Shown here: positions 34,912 through 43,481 of the stretch, piece by piece
How positions within the stretch are numbered: the stretch's first letter is position 1
Layout of the letters: every line of letters begins with the position of its first letter
Assembly: GCF_007992435.1 (NCBI RefSeq)
Contig: NZ_BKAG01000001.1
Location: forward strand, 336,963 to 400,962
From: Prosthecobacter gellanilyticus
GTDB lineage: Bacteria; Verrucomicrobiota; Verrucomicrobiia; Verrucomicrobiales; Verrucomicrobiaceae
Reading direction: 5' to 3'
DNA length: 64,000 nt
The notes under the pieces: generated by a model
The model's input: the letters and a program-made list of their open reading frames with translations, nothing else
Told to the model about the DNA's origin: nothing
The model's database searches: none
Program-made: the position numbers and the translations under genes

Positions 34912-36048
34912 TCACAACCAAGCCTTCCGCCGGAACCAGATAAACATCCCGGTCACGATCCCAAGACACAGTGTCCAGAATCCGATGGGGTAGCACCAGG
35001 GATACGCCCAGGACGCCTTGACCTCCGGCATGTGCTCAAAATTCATGCCAAACACGCCCGCGAGGAACGACAAGGGCATGAAGATGGTGGCGATGATGGT
35101 GAGCACCTTCATGACCTCGTTCATGCGGTGGCTCATCGCGTTCATATAAGTCTCGGTGAGGCCGATCGCGACCTCGCGGTAGGTTTCCATGAGGTCGATG
35201 ACTTGCACGCTGTGATCGTAGACATCGCGAAGGAACAAGGAGGCCGTGGTGGAGAAGTTCGCATGATCCACGCGCTGCAGGGCATGGACCATCTCGCGCA
35301 TGGGCCAGAATTCGCGGCGCAGCAGAAGCAGCTCATGCTTCACCTGATGAATGCGGCGGATGACTGCGGGCGTGGGCCGGTCCAGCACCTCGGTCTCGAT
35401 GTCCTCCAGCCGCTCGCTGTAGTGCTCCATGACCGGAAAGCACTGGTCCACCACGGCATCGATGAGCGCATAGAGGAGGAAGCTCACATCATTCGTGCGC
35501 AGGCGTGAGCCATCTCGCAGGATGCGTGTGCGCACAGCATCCCAGACATCCCCATGCGTCTCCTGAAAGGTGAGAAGGGTGTGCTGGCCGAGGAAGAAGC
35601 AGACCTGCTCACAGTGGAGTTGCTTCTCCACCAGGAAAATCATGCGCGCGAGAATGAAGAGGCGCGAAGGCATGTCTTGCATGCCTGGATAAGACTCGAT
35701 CTTCGGCCGCGTGCCAGGATGCACGAGGTCCTCGATGGCCAGCGGATGCAGGTCATACTTCTTCGCTAGCGCATGGATGATGCGCATGTCCGTCAGGCCA
35801 TCCACATTGATCCAGCGCACCGTGGCCCACTCGGGACGGTGACAGGAAAGGAAGTCATCCACATCCAGCACGTCCACCGCCTGCACCTGCGAAGGCCCGT
35901 AGTCGATACAGGTCAGCACCACGCGCTGCGGCCCGCTGGGCATCTGCTGGAGCTGGTCCAGTTCGATGCCAGATGCCTTCCCCGGCTGCGGATGATGCAG
36001 CCGCGGCATGCCGAACTTTTTCTTGCCACGCGAGGAGGAGCCGAACAT
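34912..36048 (-). CDS. corA: CorA-type magnesium/divalent cation channel
   Basis: CorA forms a pentameric inner-membrane channel for Mg2+ (also Co2+, Ni2+). The 378-residue product has the long cytoplasmic domain (RWINVDGLTDMRIIHALAKKYDLHPLAIEDLVHPGTRPKIE, VCFFLGQHTLLTFQE), the stalk helix (MNAMSHRMNEVMKVLTIIATIFMPLSFLAGVFGMNFEHMPE) and two C-terminal membrane helices. The signature GMN is present in GVFGMNFEHMPE. The start at MFGSSSRGKKKFGM avoids overlap with the neighbouring PEP-CTERM gene; the frame to 36120 would overlap it by 29 bases. Confidence 0.93.
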   Translation of the reverse strand: MFGSSSRGKKKFGMPRLHHPQPGKASGIELDQLQQMPSGPQRVVLTCIDYGPSQVQAVDVLDVDDFLSCHRPEWATVRWINVDGLTDMRIIHALAKKYDLHPLAIEDLVHPGTRPKIESYPGMQDMPSRLFILARMIFLVEKQLHCEQVCFFLGQHTLLTFQETHGDVWDAVRTRILRDGSRLRTNDVSFLLYALIDAVVDQCFPVMEHYSERLEDIETEVLDRPTPAVIRRIHQVKHELLLLRREFWPMREMVHALQRVDHANFSTTASLFLRDVYDHSVQVIDLMETYREVAIGLTETYMNAMSHRMNEVMKVLTIIATIFMPLSFLAGVFGMNFEHMPEVKASWAYPWCYPIGFWTLCLGIVTGMFIWFRRKAWL

Positions 36049-36091
36049 GCCAGACCATGGAGCAATCCGCAGACCATGCCAGGAGGAAGAC

Positions 36092-39000
36092 TTAGCGGCG
36101 ACGGCGCATGAACAGGCCAAGCAGGCCCAGCATCAGCAGCAGCGTACGGCTCGGCTCAGGAATGACCACGATGACACCAGAGGTGGTGAAGCGGCTCACA
36201 TCCCAAACCAGACCGCCGCTGAGCGCAGGCAGATCGAACTGCAGCAGATCGTCATCGGCACCGCTGCGGTAGTTCGTCCCGACATTGAAGCCGCTGAAGT
36301 CAGCGCCGACCAGCGTGCCCCAGTCCAGCAGATTGAAGACCTGACCATACGAAGCGTTGAAGGATGTGCCAGGGCGCACGCTCAGACGACCGCTGAAGGT
36401 CAGCGTGGAGCCCGCCGCGCCGTCAAAGGTCAGCAAGTCATGCGAGCCACTGCCCGTGCCGTTGAAGGCATCCACATAGGCATTGTAACCGGCGCTGCCG
36501 ATCACATTGCCACCGAAGCTGGTGTCGATGGTGGCCTGGTTGGTCGGGCTTCCGAGATCAAGCATCACCAGCGAGCCATTTTGAATCTCAAACGAAGCAG
36601 CCGCCGTGGTCTGGAAGGCCAGCGTGCCGATGTTGGAAGCCAGCGTGCCATTGCCCGCATGCATCGTGGCATTGTTCGCGAGCGTGAAGCTGGAACCCTG
36701 CACCACACCGCTGCCCATCAGAACAGCGTTGGCAGCCACCGTCACAGCGCCAGTGCCAGTCTTGCCCGTGGCGCTGACAAGCAGCGAGCCTGCGTTCACC
36801 CGTGTGGCGCCGGTGTAGGTGTTCACAGCACTGATCTCGAGGCGACCCGCGCCTTCTTTGATCAGGCTGCCGCCAGCTCCGCTGAGCACACCGGTGAGGC
36901 GGGCATCCAGATTGCTAGCATTCACACCATCTGCCACCTCGATGCGGCGCTCACGCGCGCCGAGATTGATGGCATTCTGGAACTCTAGCGTATGCGTGGA
37001 GCTCGCCGAGCCTAACATGAAGGTGTAATTGTTGTCGCCACCGTTGCCGGTGAGGAAGCTGCTCTGTCCCCAGCTCAGCGCAGCCGCCGTGCCCACTCCT
37101 CCCAGCGCCACTACGCGATCCGCGCCATGAGCGCTGAAGCCACCGTTGCCGAGCAGGGACACCTGGCCTGCCGCCGTTCCGACTGCGCGGACCAGGTCGC
37201 CGTCCACCGTGTTGCTCAGATCGGCACCGATCTCGAAAACACCGCCGCCGTAGATGCGGAGGACGCCGGTGTCGAAGTTGCGATCCGCGCCGCTAAAACG
37301 GGTGACGCCACCGGCCGCATAGACATCGAGGGGATTGGCCACATTCGTGTAGTCCACCAGACCCGGGCCGGTATTGATGAACGCTTGATTCAAGAGCGAG
37401 ATGCCCAGCGTGGTGGTGCCGGTGCCATAGTTCGCGACAAACAAGGAGCTGCCGGTGGCCGCGCCCGTGGTGGCGGAGATCGTGGCGTTGTTGTTGCCCG
37501 TGACGAGGATGGTCCGTCCGCCGCCGTTCGGGACCAGATTGCTGGCGCCCATGCCGAGGGTGACATTGGAACTGCTGGTGTCGATCTGCAGCGTCTGGAA
37601 GTTCAGCGCGGCGGTACGGTTGAGATCGGCGCTGACGATGTAATTTCCGGTGTTGGCCGTGGTGCCGTTTCCAGAGGGCAGGGGCACTGCGCCGGTATAA
37701 CGAACGATTTGATTGCTGACGTTGCGGCTGGCGAAGCCGATGCCAGTCGCGTCCTGCACAAAGAGCGTGCTGCGCGCGCTGGAACCCATGAGCACACTGT
37801 TGGTGACCGTGGTGTTCAACAAAGTCGTGGCGACCAATGTGGAGCCGCTGCTGATGTCCAGCAGCAGCGGCGCGAAGCCACTGGCCGAGAGCTGCGGAGT
37901 CGTGACCGTGCCGGCACCCTCGATGCGCATGACATTGTTGGTAAAGTCCGCGCCGGCCTGCAGCAGCGAGAGATTGCCGATGCTGGTCGTCGAGGCACCG
38001 CGGATCACCATCGTGCCGCCTTGCAATGTGATGGCGGAGCTGCCGAGCGGCGTGCCGCTGGTGTAGTCCGCGATCAAAGTGCCGTTGCTCACCAGCGTGG
38101 CCCCGGTGTAGGTGCCGTTGCCGGAGAGTGTCTGTGTGCCCGCCCCGATCTTGGCGATGCTGATCTTGCCCTGCGCGGCGCCGCCGCTGTTGTCGACGAT
38201 GTTGCCCGCATAGCTTCCAGACCCGTGGTTCACACCGATGGAGAGAATGCGTGTGGCATTGGTGGTGCTTTCGTTGGCCACGATGCCACTCACCGTACCC
38301 GCCGCGCCGTTAAGCGCATTGATGGCGTTGGCGAGGTTGTTGATGTCAAACTTGCCACCAGCGCTGGCACCGCCGTTGACGGTCACATTCCCTTCCACCA
38401 GCGCTGTGGCGCTGGTGATGCGCAGCGTGCCTTCATTCACCGTGGCTCCACCCGTGAAGCGGTTCGTGGCAAGCGAAAGCGTGAGAGTGCCCGCACCCGT
38501 TTTGACCAGCGCGACATTCCCGGAGATCATGCCCCCATAGGTGACACTGCCCGCCTCATTCACCGTCATGGTGGAGAGCGTGCGGCTGCTGTTCGTGAGA
38601 TCGGCAAAGGCACCGCTGGCACCGTCATTACGCAGGCTGGCCACCGTCTGGTTGAAGCCGTTCATGTCCAGGCCGGCATACTCCGTGTTGTTCGTGTTGC
38701 TGAAATGGATGTCGAGGATGGTGTTGGTTGGCAGCGCATTATTAGCACCGAGCAGCACCTTGCCACGCACCAGCTCCGTCTCACCATCCCACGCATTGCC
38801 TGTGCCAGAGAGCATCAATCCGCCGGTGCCGGTGGTCTCGCCGCTCAAGCGCACGCCGTAGCTGTTGGCACCGTCGGTGATGTTGCCGCTGATGTTGAGG
38901 AAGCCGCCTTCCTGCACACCGAGGCGTGCCTGGTTGATGCCGATGATGACATCGCCCGCCCATTCCGCCCGTGCTCCTGCGGCTGCCTGCAGGCCACCGC

Positions 39001-42000
39001 GGCTGCTGGCAGCTGAACCGGTGCCGGTGGTACCCATGGTGGTGTTGATCGTGATGGTTTCCCCCGTCACCTTCACACCATTGCCCAGCTCCACGTGCGC
39101 CGTGCTGGCCACGGTGACTCCGCCATCGGAGGTGCCGAGGCCGGTGTTGGAAAGCACGCGCAAGATGCCGTTGCTCACCGAGGTGAGACCCGAGTAGGTG
39201 TTTGAGCCCGAAAGTTCCAGCACACCCGTGCCGGTCTTGTTCAGGCTGCCCACATTGCTGCCGCTGACGGCTGCACCGTCATGGTTGAGGGTGCGGTTCG
39301 CCACAGTGCCCGCGACACGGAAGACCGCACCGCTGACCACATCGATATCACCCGTGGCGGTGCCGCCGCTGCTGGCGCCGATGCCGATGCCGCGGTTCGC
39401 ATCCAGCGTGAAGCTGGTGCTGGCTCGCAGCTTGCCGTTGGCGGCGAGGATGAAATTATCCACCATCGCGCTGGCAGGCACCGCGCCGAGGCTGCGATCC
39501 TGGTTGATCACGATGTAACCACCCCCCGTGGCCAAAGTGCGGCCGGTATAAGTGTTCGTGCCGGTCAGGCTGAGCGTGCCGCCGGCATTGAAGAAGATGT
39601 TGCTGCCCAGCGTGTTCGTGCCGGCGTTGTTGGCGATGACGCCGCTGATCGTGCGATCGCCTGAGCCGCCGAACTGCAGCGTGCGTGAGGCTGCGGCAGA
39701 CTCGGAGAGGTAGACGTTTCCAGCCAGTGTCAGGGTGGCACCACCGGTGAGGCTGGTGGTCAGGGTCTGCGTGCCGCCGCTGTTGGTAAAGGTGCCGTTG
39801 ATCGTGAGGCTCTGAGAGCTGGTGATGTTTGAAGCAGCCGTGATCACCACGTTGTTGGCGATCGCACGCGCCGCGCCGTCCGCCTGCAATCCGCCGCCGC
39901 CCAGGGTCACCGTCCCACCACCGAGCGCCTGGTTGTGGCCGACTGCCACAAGGCCTGCACTGATGGCCGTGCCACCATCATAGGTGTTGGCCTGCGTGAG
40001 CCGCAGGGTGCCACCGCCCGCCTTGGTGAGGCTGGCAGGTGATCCCGAAACGCTGTTGCTGATGATGCCGGAGATCGTGGCCACGTTCGCATCCACACGA
40101 ATGCTGCGTCCCACACCATTGAGATCCAGGCCATTCGCCAGTTCCAGCGTGTTGTTGGCCGTGGCGGCATTGAGCTGAAGGGTCGCTGGATTGAAGTTTG
40201 TGCTGCCCCACTGCAAGGTGGCACCGGCACCGCCGAGGTTCACCGTCACCGGAGTGCCAAAGGCGCTGAAGCCCGTGGTGCCCCCGCCAATGCTCACCGA
40301 GCCGGCAGCTGTGCCTAACGAGCGATTGAACGTGGAACCCGTGGACTCAAACACAGCGTTAGCCAGCGCCAGTGCCGAGCCCGAAGGAAGTCCGACGCCA
40401 TCTGCCGCACGCAACGTGCCTTCCATGACACGCGTGGTGCCGGTGTAGGTGTTCGTGCCGCTGAGCGTCAGCACTCCCACGCCGCTTTTCACGAGCCCCG
40501 TGGTCGTCGTGTTGTTCGCCAGCGTGGAGGCGATCTCCAGCGAGCCGGCCGTGTTGTTCTGGCTTACCACCAGATCTCCACCCGAGGTGCCCTGAAGCGT
40601 GCCGCCCGTGATGAGGGAGGTGCCCGCGCCTGCATTCGCGGTCATCAAGACCACATCCGAATTGACGGTGTGCGTGCCATCAAGTGTGACGGTGAAGGGG
40701 CCTGCCGTGTTGAAGCGCAGCGCGGTGATGTTTGTGGCCGCGTAGGCGGTGCCGTTCGTGCCTGTCACATCCATCGCGCCGTTCGTGGTCCAGGTGTCTG
40801 TGCCAGTGGGAATCCAGCCGGAGAAGCCCGTGAGCACACCCGACTGCGCGGCCACAAGGTCCGTGCCGTTCAAGGTAGCACCGACAAGCACTCCGCCCGT
40901 CACGTTGCCTGCTCCGGAAGGGGCATTCGTGAGGACGATGCTGCCGCCCACACCTGGATTCTGCACAAAGTTCACGGAACCGCCGGTGCGCACATAGGGA
41001 TTGCTTCCGCTAAAGGTCAGGGTGGCGGTGGTGGTGGCTGCAGCAGTCACATTCACCGTGTTCGCTCCACCATTGATGGTTAGGCTGGCAAGGCTCTGTG
41101 TGTGAGATCCGGTGCCTGCGGGCATCAGGCTCGCCGTGCCTCCGCCTAGAGTGAGTGTGGCCGCACTGTTGATCCGGTTCGTGAGGCCGTTGTTGTTGGC
41201 TCCCACCGAGCTGCCGATCTGGAATGTCGCGCCGTTGTTCACCGTCACAGCGGTGGTGTTGGCCAGCGTGCCCGCCGTTCCAGCCACGCTCAGAATGCCG
41301 CCAGAAACCGTGGTGCTGCCGCTGTAGCTGTTCGCACCGGTGAACTGGAAGAGACCGTTGCCCGTCTTTACCACACTGCCGCCCGCACCCGCGACCTCGG
41401 CGCTGATGGTGGTGGTGCCGTTGATGACATTGAAGGTGCGCGTGGCCGAGCCGATCTGCACCAGGGGCTGCACACCGGAGCCGCCGCCATTGCTGATGTT
41501 GTTCGTGCCGGTGCCGGTGAAGTCCCCGTTCAGATTCAGGATCGTGCCAGCGTTGCCGACATTCAACGTGATCGTGCGCCCGGCCATGGTCAGGCCGCCC
41601 GCGCCAATGGTCAATGAAGTGCGAGGATTGGCGGCACCGTTGTTACCGCCTAACAAAATGTCTGCACCCGTGAGGATGGCACTGTCCACATTGAGGCTCG
41701 CGGGATTCGCCACCGCGTTGCTGTTCAGCGTCAGTGTGTTCCCGCCTGCAAGGGTCAGAGCACCGGTCACCGTCAGGTGGCCGGTGTTCGCAGAGGCAGA
41801 GAGCCCGCCGCTGTTCTGCGTGTAGAAGGCGATGGTCTCGTCCGTGGTGAAGGAGGAGATGGTGCCACCATTCACCGTGATGCCCTTGGTGTCGGCGATC
41901 TGGTTGTTCGCGCTCAAGGTGAGCGTGCCGCCTGTGTTCAGGACAATGTTGCCCGAGACCGCTGCCACACCCGCTGTCTTGTTCAACTGCAGCACACCTG

Positions 42001-43282
42001 CGTTGATGGTGGTATCACCGGAGTACGTGTTGGCTTCAGCACCGCTGAGAGTCAGCGTGCCGGCGCCGTTCTTCACCAGGGATGCCGTGGTCGCGTTGCC
42101 ATTGGTGACGGCCACGTTGATGCTCAGGTTCGCACCGCCGCCCGCGATGTTGAAGGTGCGCGTGGCCGTGCTTGTCGTCGTGCCGCTGAGACCGAGGAAC
42201 GGAAGAACCGCGCCTGTCTGGCTGATCTGGATGGTGGAGGCGGTCGTGCCACCGGTGCTCACATCGCCATTCAAATACATCTCCGAGCCTCGGGAGCCGC
42301 GGCCCATGTGAATGTTGCTGCCTTCCAGATACAGTCCGCCTGCGCCCACGGTCATCTTGGTGATGTTGGTAGTGCCGTTGCCAAAGAGCGTGAAGCCATT
42401 CAGCACATCCGTGGAACTGGCCGCGCCATTCATGCCGACCAGGCTGAGGCTGCCCGCATTGACCGTGGCACCGCTGTTGCCCACGAAGACCTTGTTTTCA
42501 CCCGGGCCGAAGCTCATCGAACCCATGTTCCAAACCGAGTTGGCACCGGCATTGAAAGTACCGCCCGTGACCGTCAATGACGCAAGAGTCTGAGTGACGG
42601 TGCCCACGGTATTATTGGGTGCGATGCCATTGAAGACGCTGGCCGCGCCATTGAGCGTGACGCTGGAGGTGGCGGCCATCTGATTCGTGCCGCCGCTGAA
42701 GGTGACGAAGCCACCCGTTTTGACCTCGAGATTTCCAGCGAGGGCGCCGGCCTTGTTCAGATGCACCCGGCCTGCATTGACTGAGAACAAACCTGTGTGA
42801 GTGTTGGCAGAAGTGCCGCCCAGCGTCAGCATGCCGGAGCCGGTTTTGATCCACGGAGTGCTGCCGGTGATCACTGCCGTGATCGTGGAATCCACGTTGC
42901 TGGTGATGGTGGAGTTGACGAGTGTCAGCGTCCCTGTCCCACCCAGTGTGTAGGTGCCGGTCGTTGCCGCATTGAATGTTAGGTTGCCTGCGGTGACCGG
43001 ACCGCCCAAGGTGATGGCTCCTGCCGTGCCGCTGCCCGCGCCAAAGACGGCATCGCTGCCATTCGCCCAGCTTTGATTCTGCTGATTTTGCGTGAAGTTA
43101 AACCAGTTCGGCGAGCCTGCGCTCCAGGTGCCAATGCCATCCTGTGCATCAGCGGTTCCGGCGTTCGTGTCCCAGATCAGGACATCAGCGTGGACGAGGG
43201 ATGCCAGGACGAGGAGGACGCTCAAAGACGCGACGATTCGGCGGGCACCGCGAATGCGGGGCAAAAGGTTGGATGGGGTCAT
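36092..43282 (-). CDS. Giant autotransporter-associated beta-strand repeat protein with PEP-CTERM
   Basis: This 2396-residue surface protein starts at MTPSNLLPRIRGARRIVASLSVLLVLASLVHA, a signal peptide. The body is beta-helix sequence with at least eleven clear autotransporter-associated repeats of the form 'GaGtLtLSG.NTYtGaT.vn.GtL': LTLSGAEANTYSGDTTINAGVL, LTLSGTNTYTGTTRVMEGTL, LELSGSNTYSGLTSVSNGIL and LEISAVNTYTGATRVNAGSL are examples. It ends VIPEPSRTLLLMLGLLGLFMRRRR: a PEP motif, one hydrophobic helix and an arginine cluster, the sorting signal recognised by exosortases. No beta-barrel is present, so the 'autotransporter' label describes repeats only. GGAG lies just 2 bases before the ATG, unusually close. 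The gene is 200 bases downstream of a sigma-solenoid gene on the same strand, which may control it. Confidence 0.9.
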   Translation of the reverse strand: MTPSNLLPRIRGARRIVASLSVLLVLASLVHADVLIWDTNAGTADAQDGIGTWSAGSPNWFNFTQNQQNQSWANGSDAVFGAGSGTAGAITLGGPVTAGNLTFNAATTGTYTLGGTGTLTLVNSTITSNVDSTITAVITGSTPWIKTGSGMLTLGGTSANTHTGLFSVNAGRVHLNKAGALAGNLEVKTGGFVTFSGGTNQMAATSSVTLNGAASVFNGIAPNNTVGTVTQTLASLTVTGGTFNAGANSVWNMGSMSFGPGENKVFVGNSGATVNAGSLSLVGMNGAASSTDVLNGFTLFGNGTTNITKMTVGAGGLYLEGSNIHMGRGSRGSEMYLNGDVSTGGTTASTIQISQTGAVLPFLGLSGTTTSTATRTFNIAGGGANLSINVAVTNGNATTASLVKNGAGTLTLSGAEANTYSGDTTINAGVLQLNKTAGVAAVSGNIVLNTGGTLTLSANNQIADTKGITVNGGTISSFTTDETIAFYTQNSGGLSASANTGHLTVTGALTLAGGNTLTLNSNAVANPASLNVDSAILTGADILLGGNNGAANPRTSLTIGAGGLTMAGRTITLNVGNAGTILNLNGDFTGTGTNNISNGGGSGVQPLVQIGSATRTFNVINGTTTISAEVAGAGGSVVKTGNGLFQFTGANSYSGSTTVSGGILSVAGTAGTLANTTAVTVNNGATFQIGSSVGANNNGLTNRINSAATLTLGGGTASLMPAGTGSHTQSLASLTINGGANTVNVTAAATTTATLTFSGSNPYVRTGGSVNFVQNPGVGGSIVLTNAPSGAGNVTGGVLVGATLNGTDLVAAQSGVLTGFSGWIPTGTDTWTTNGAMDVTGTNGTAYAATNITALRFNTAGPFTVTLDGTHTVNSDVVLMTANAGAGTSLITGGTLQGTSGGDLVVSQNNTAGSLEIASTLANNTTTTGLVKSGVGVLTLSGTNTYTGTTRVMEGTLRAADGVGLPSGSALALANAVFESTGSTFNRSLGTAAGSVSIGGGTTGFSAFGTPVTVNLGGAGATLQWGSTNFNPATLQLNAATANNTLELANGLDLNGVGRSIRVDANVATISGIISNSVSGSPASLTKAGGGTLRLTQANTYDGGTAISAGLVAVGHNQALGGGTVTLGGGGLQADGAARAIANNVVITAASNITSSQSLTINGTFTNSGGTQTLTTSLTGGATLTLAGNVYLSESAAASRTLQFGGSGDRTISGVIANNAGTNTLGSNIFFNAGGTLSLTGTNTYTGRTLATGGGYIVINQDRSLGAVPASAMVDNFILAANGKLRASTSFTLDANRGIGIGASSGGTATGDIDVVSGAVFRVAGTVANRTLNHDGAAVSGSNVGSLNKTGTGVLELSGSNTYSGLTSVSNGILRVLSNTGLGTSDGGVTVASTAHVELGNGVKVTGETITINTTMGTTGTGSAASSRGGLQAAAGARAEWAGDVIIGINQARLGVQEGGFLNISGNITDGANSYGVRLSGETTGTGGLMLSGTGNAWDGETELVRGKVLLGANNALPTNTILDIHFSNTNNTEYAGLDMNGFNQTVASLRNDGASGAFADLTNSSRTLSTMTVNEAGSVTYGGMISGNVALVKTGAGTLTLSLATNRFTGGATVNEGTLRITSATALVEGNVTVNGGASAGGKFDINNLANAINALNGAAGTVSGIVANESTTNATRILSIGVNHGSGSYAGNIVDNSGGAAQGKISIAKIGAGTQTLSGNGTYTGATLVSNGTLIADYTSGTPLGSSAITLQGGTMVIRGASTTSIGNLSLLQAGADFTNNVMRIEGAGTVTTPQLSASGFAPLLLDISSGSTLVATTLLNTTVTNSVLMGSSARSTLFVQDATGIGFASRNVSNQIVRYTGAVPLPSGNGTTANTGNYIVSADLNRTAALNFQTLQIDTSSSNVTLGMGASNLVPNGGGRTILVTGNNNATISATTGAATGSSLFVANYGTGTTTLGISLLNQAFINTGPGLVDYTNVANPLDVYAAGGVTRFSGADRNFDTGVLRIYGGGVFEIGADLSNTVDGDLVRAVGTAAGQVSLLGNGGFSAHGADRVVALGGVGTAAALSWGQSSFLTGNGGDNNYTFMLGSASSTHTLEFQNAINLGARERRIEVADGVNASNLDARLTGVLSGAGGSLIKEGAGRLEISAVNTYTGATRVNAGSLLVSATGKTGTGAVTVAANAVLMGSGVVQGSSFTLANNATMHAGNGTLASNIGTLAFQTTAAASFEIQNGSLVMLDLGSPTNQATIDTSFGGNVIGSAGYNAYVDAFNGTGSGSHDLLTFDGAAGSTLTFSGRLSVRPGTSFNASYGQVFNLLDWGTLVGADFSGFNVGTNYRSGADDDLLQFDLPALSGGLVWDVSRFTTSGVIVVIPEPSRTLLLMLGLLGLFMRRRR

Positions 43283-43481
43283 TTCTCCTATCGGGGGGAA
43301 ATAGGGGTTGGGGGGAGGAAGCTGTGTCACTGCCACACAAAAGCCTTGTCTTCAATCAGAACACCCGTCCCAAGAAGTAGCGGATGCCGCCACTATCGGC
43401 ACCTCAACACGTTCTGGTTCAGGAGAGGAGTCCTCTCGTCCCCGGACTCAAACTTGCCGCCCGTCACGCGAAGTGTGATGG

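Noticed and set aside
37127..39016. Long open frames antisense to the PEP-CTERM gene (up to 629 codons), also at 36008-36988 and 41777-42580
   Set aside because: They mirror repetitive GC-rich coding sequence; translated products are Ala/Arg/Asp-rich without motifs, while the - strand frame has signal peptide, repeats and PEP-CTERM.
36092..43282. CRISPR-like or satellite DNA suspected from many similar motifs
   Set aside because: The similarity is at the level of protein repeats (beta-strand repeats) with diverged DNA; there are no constant direct repeats with spacers.
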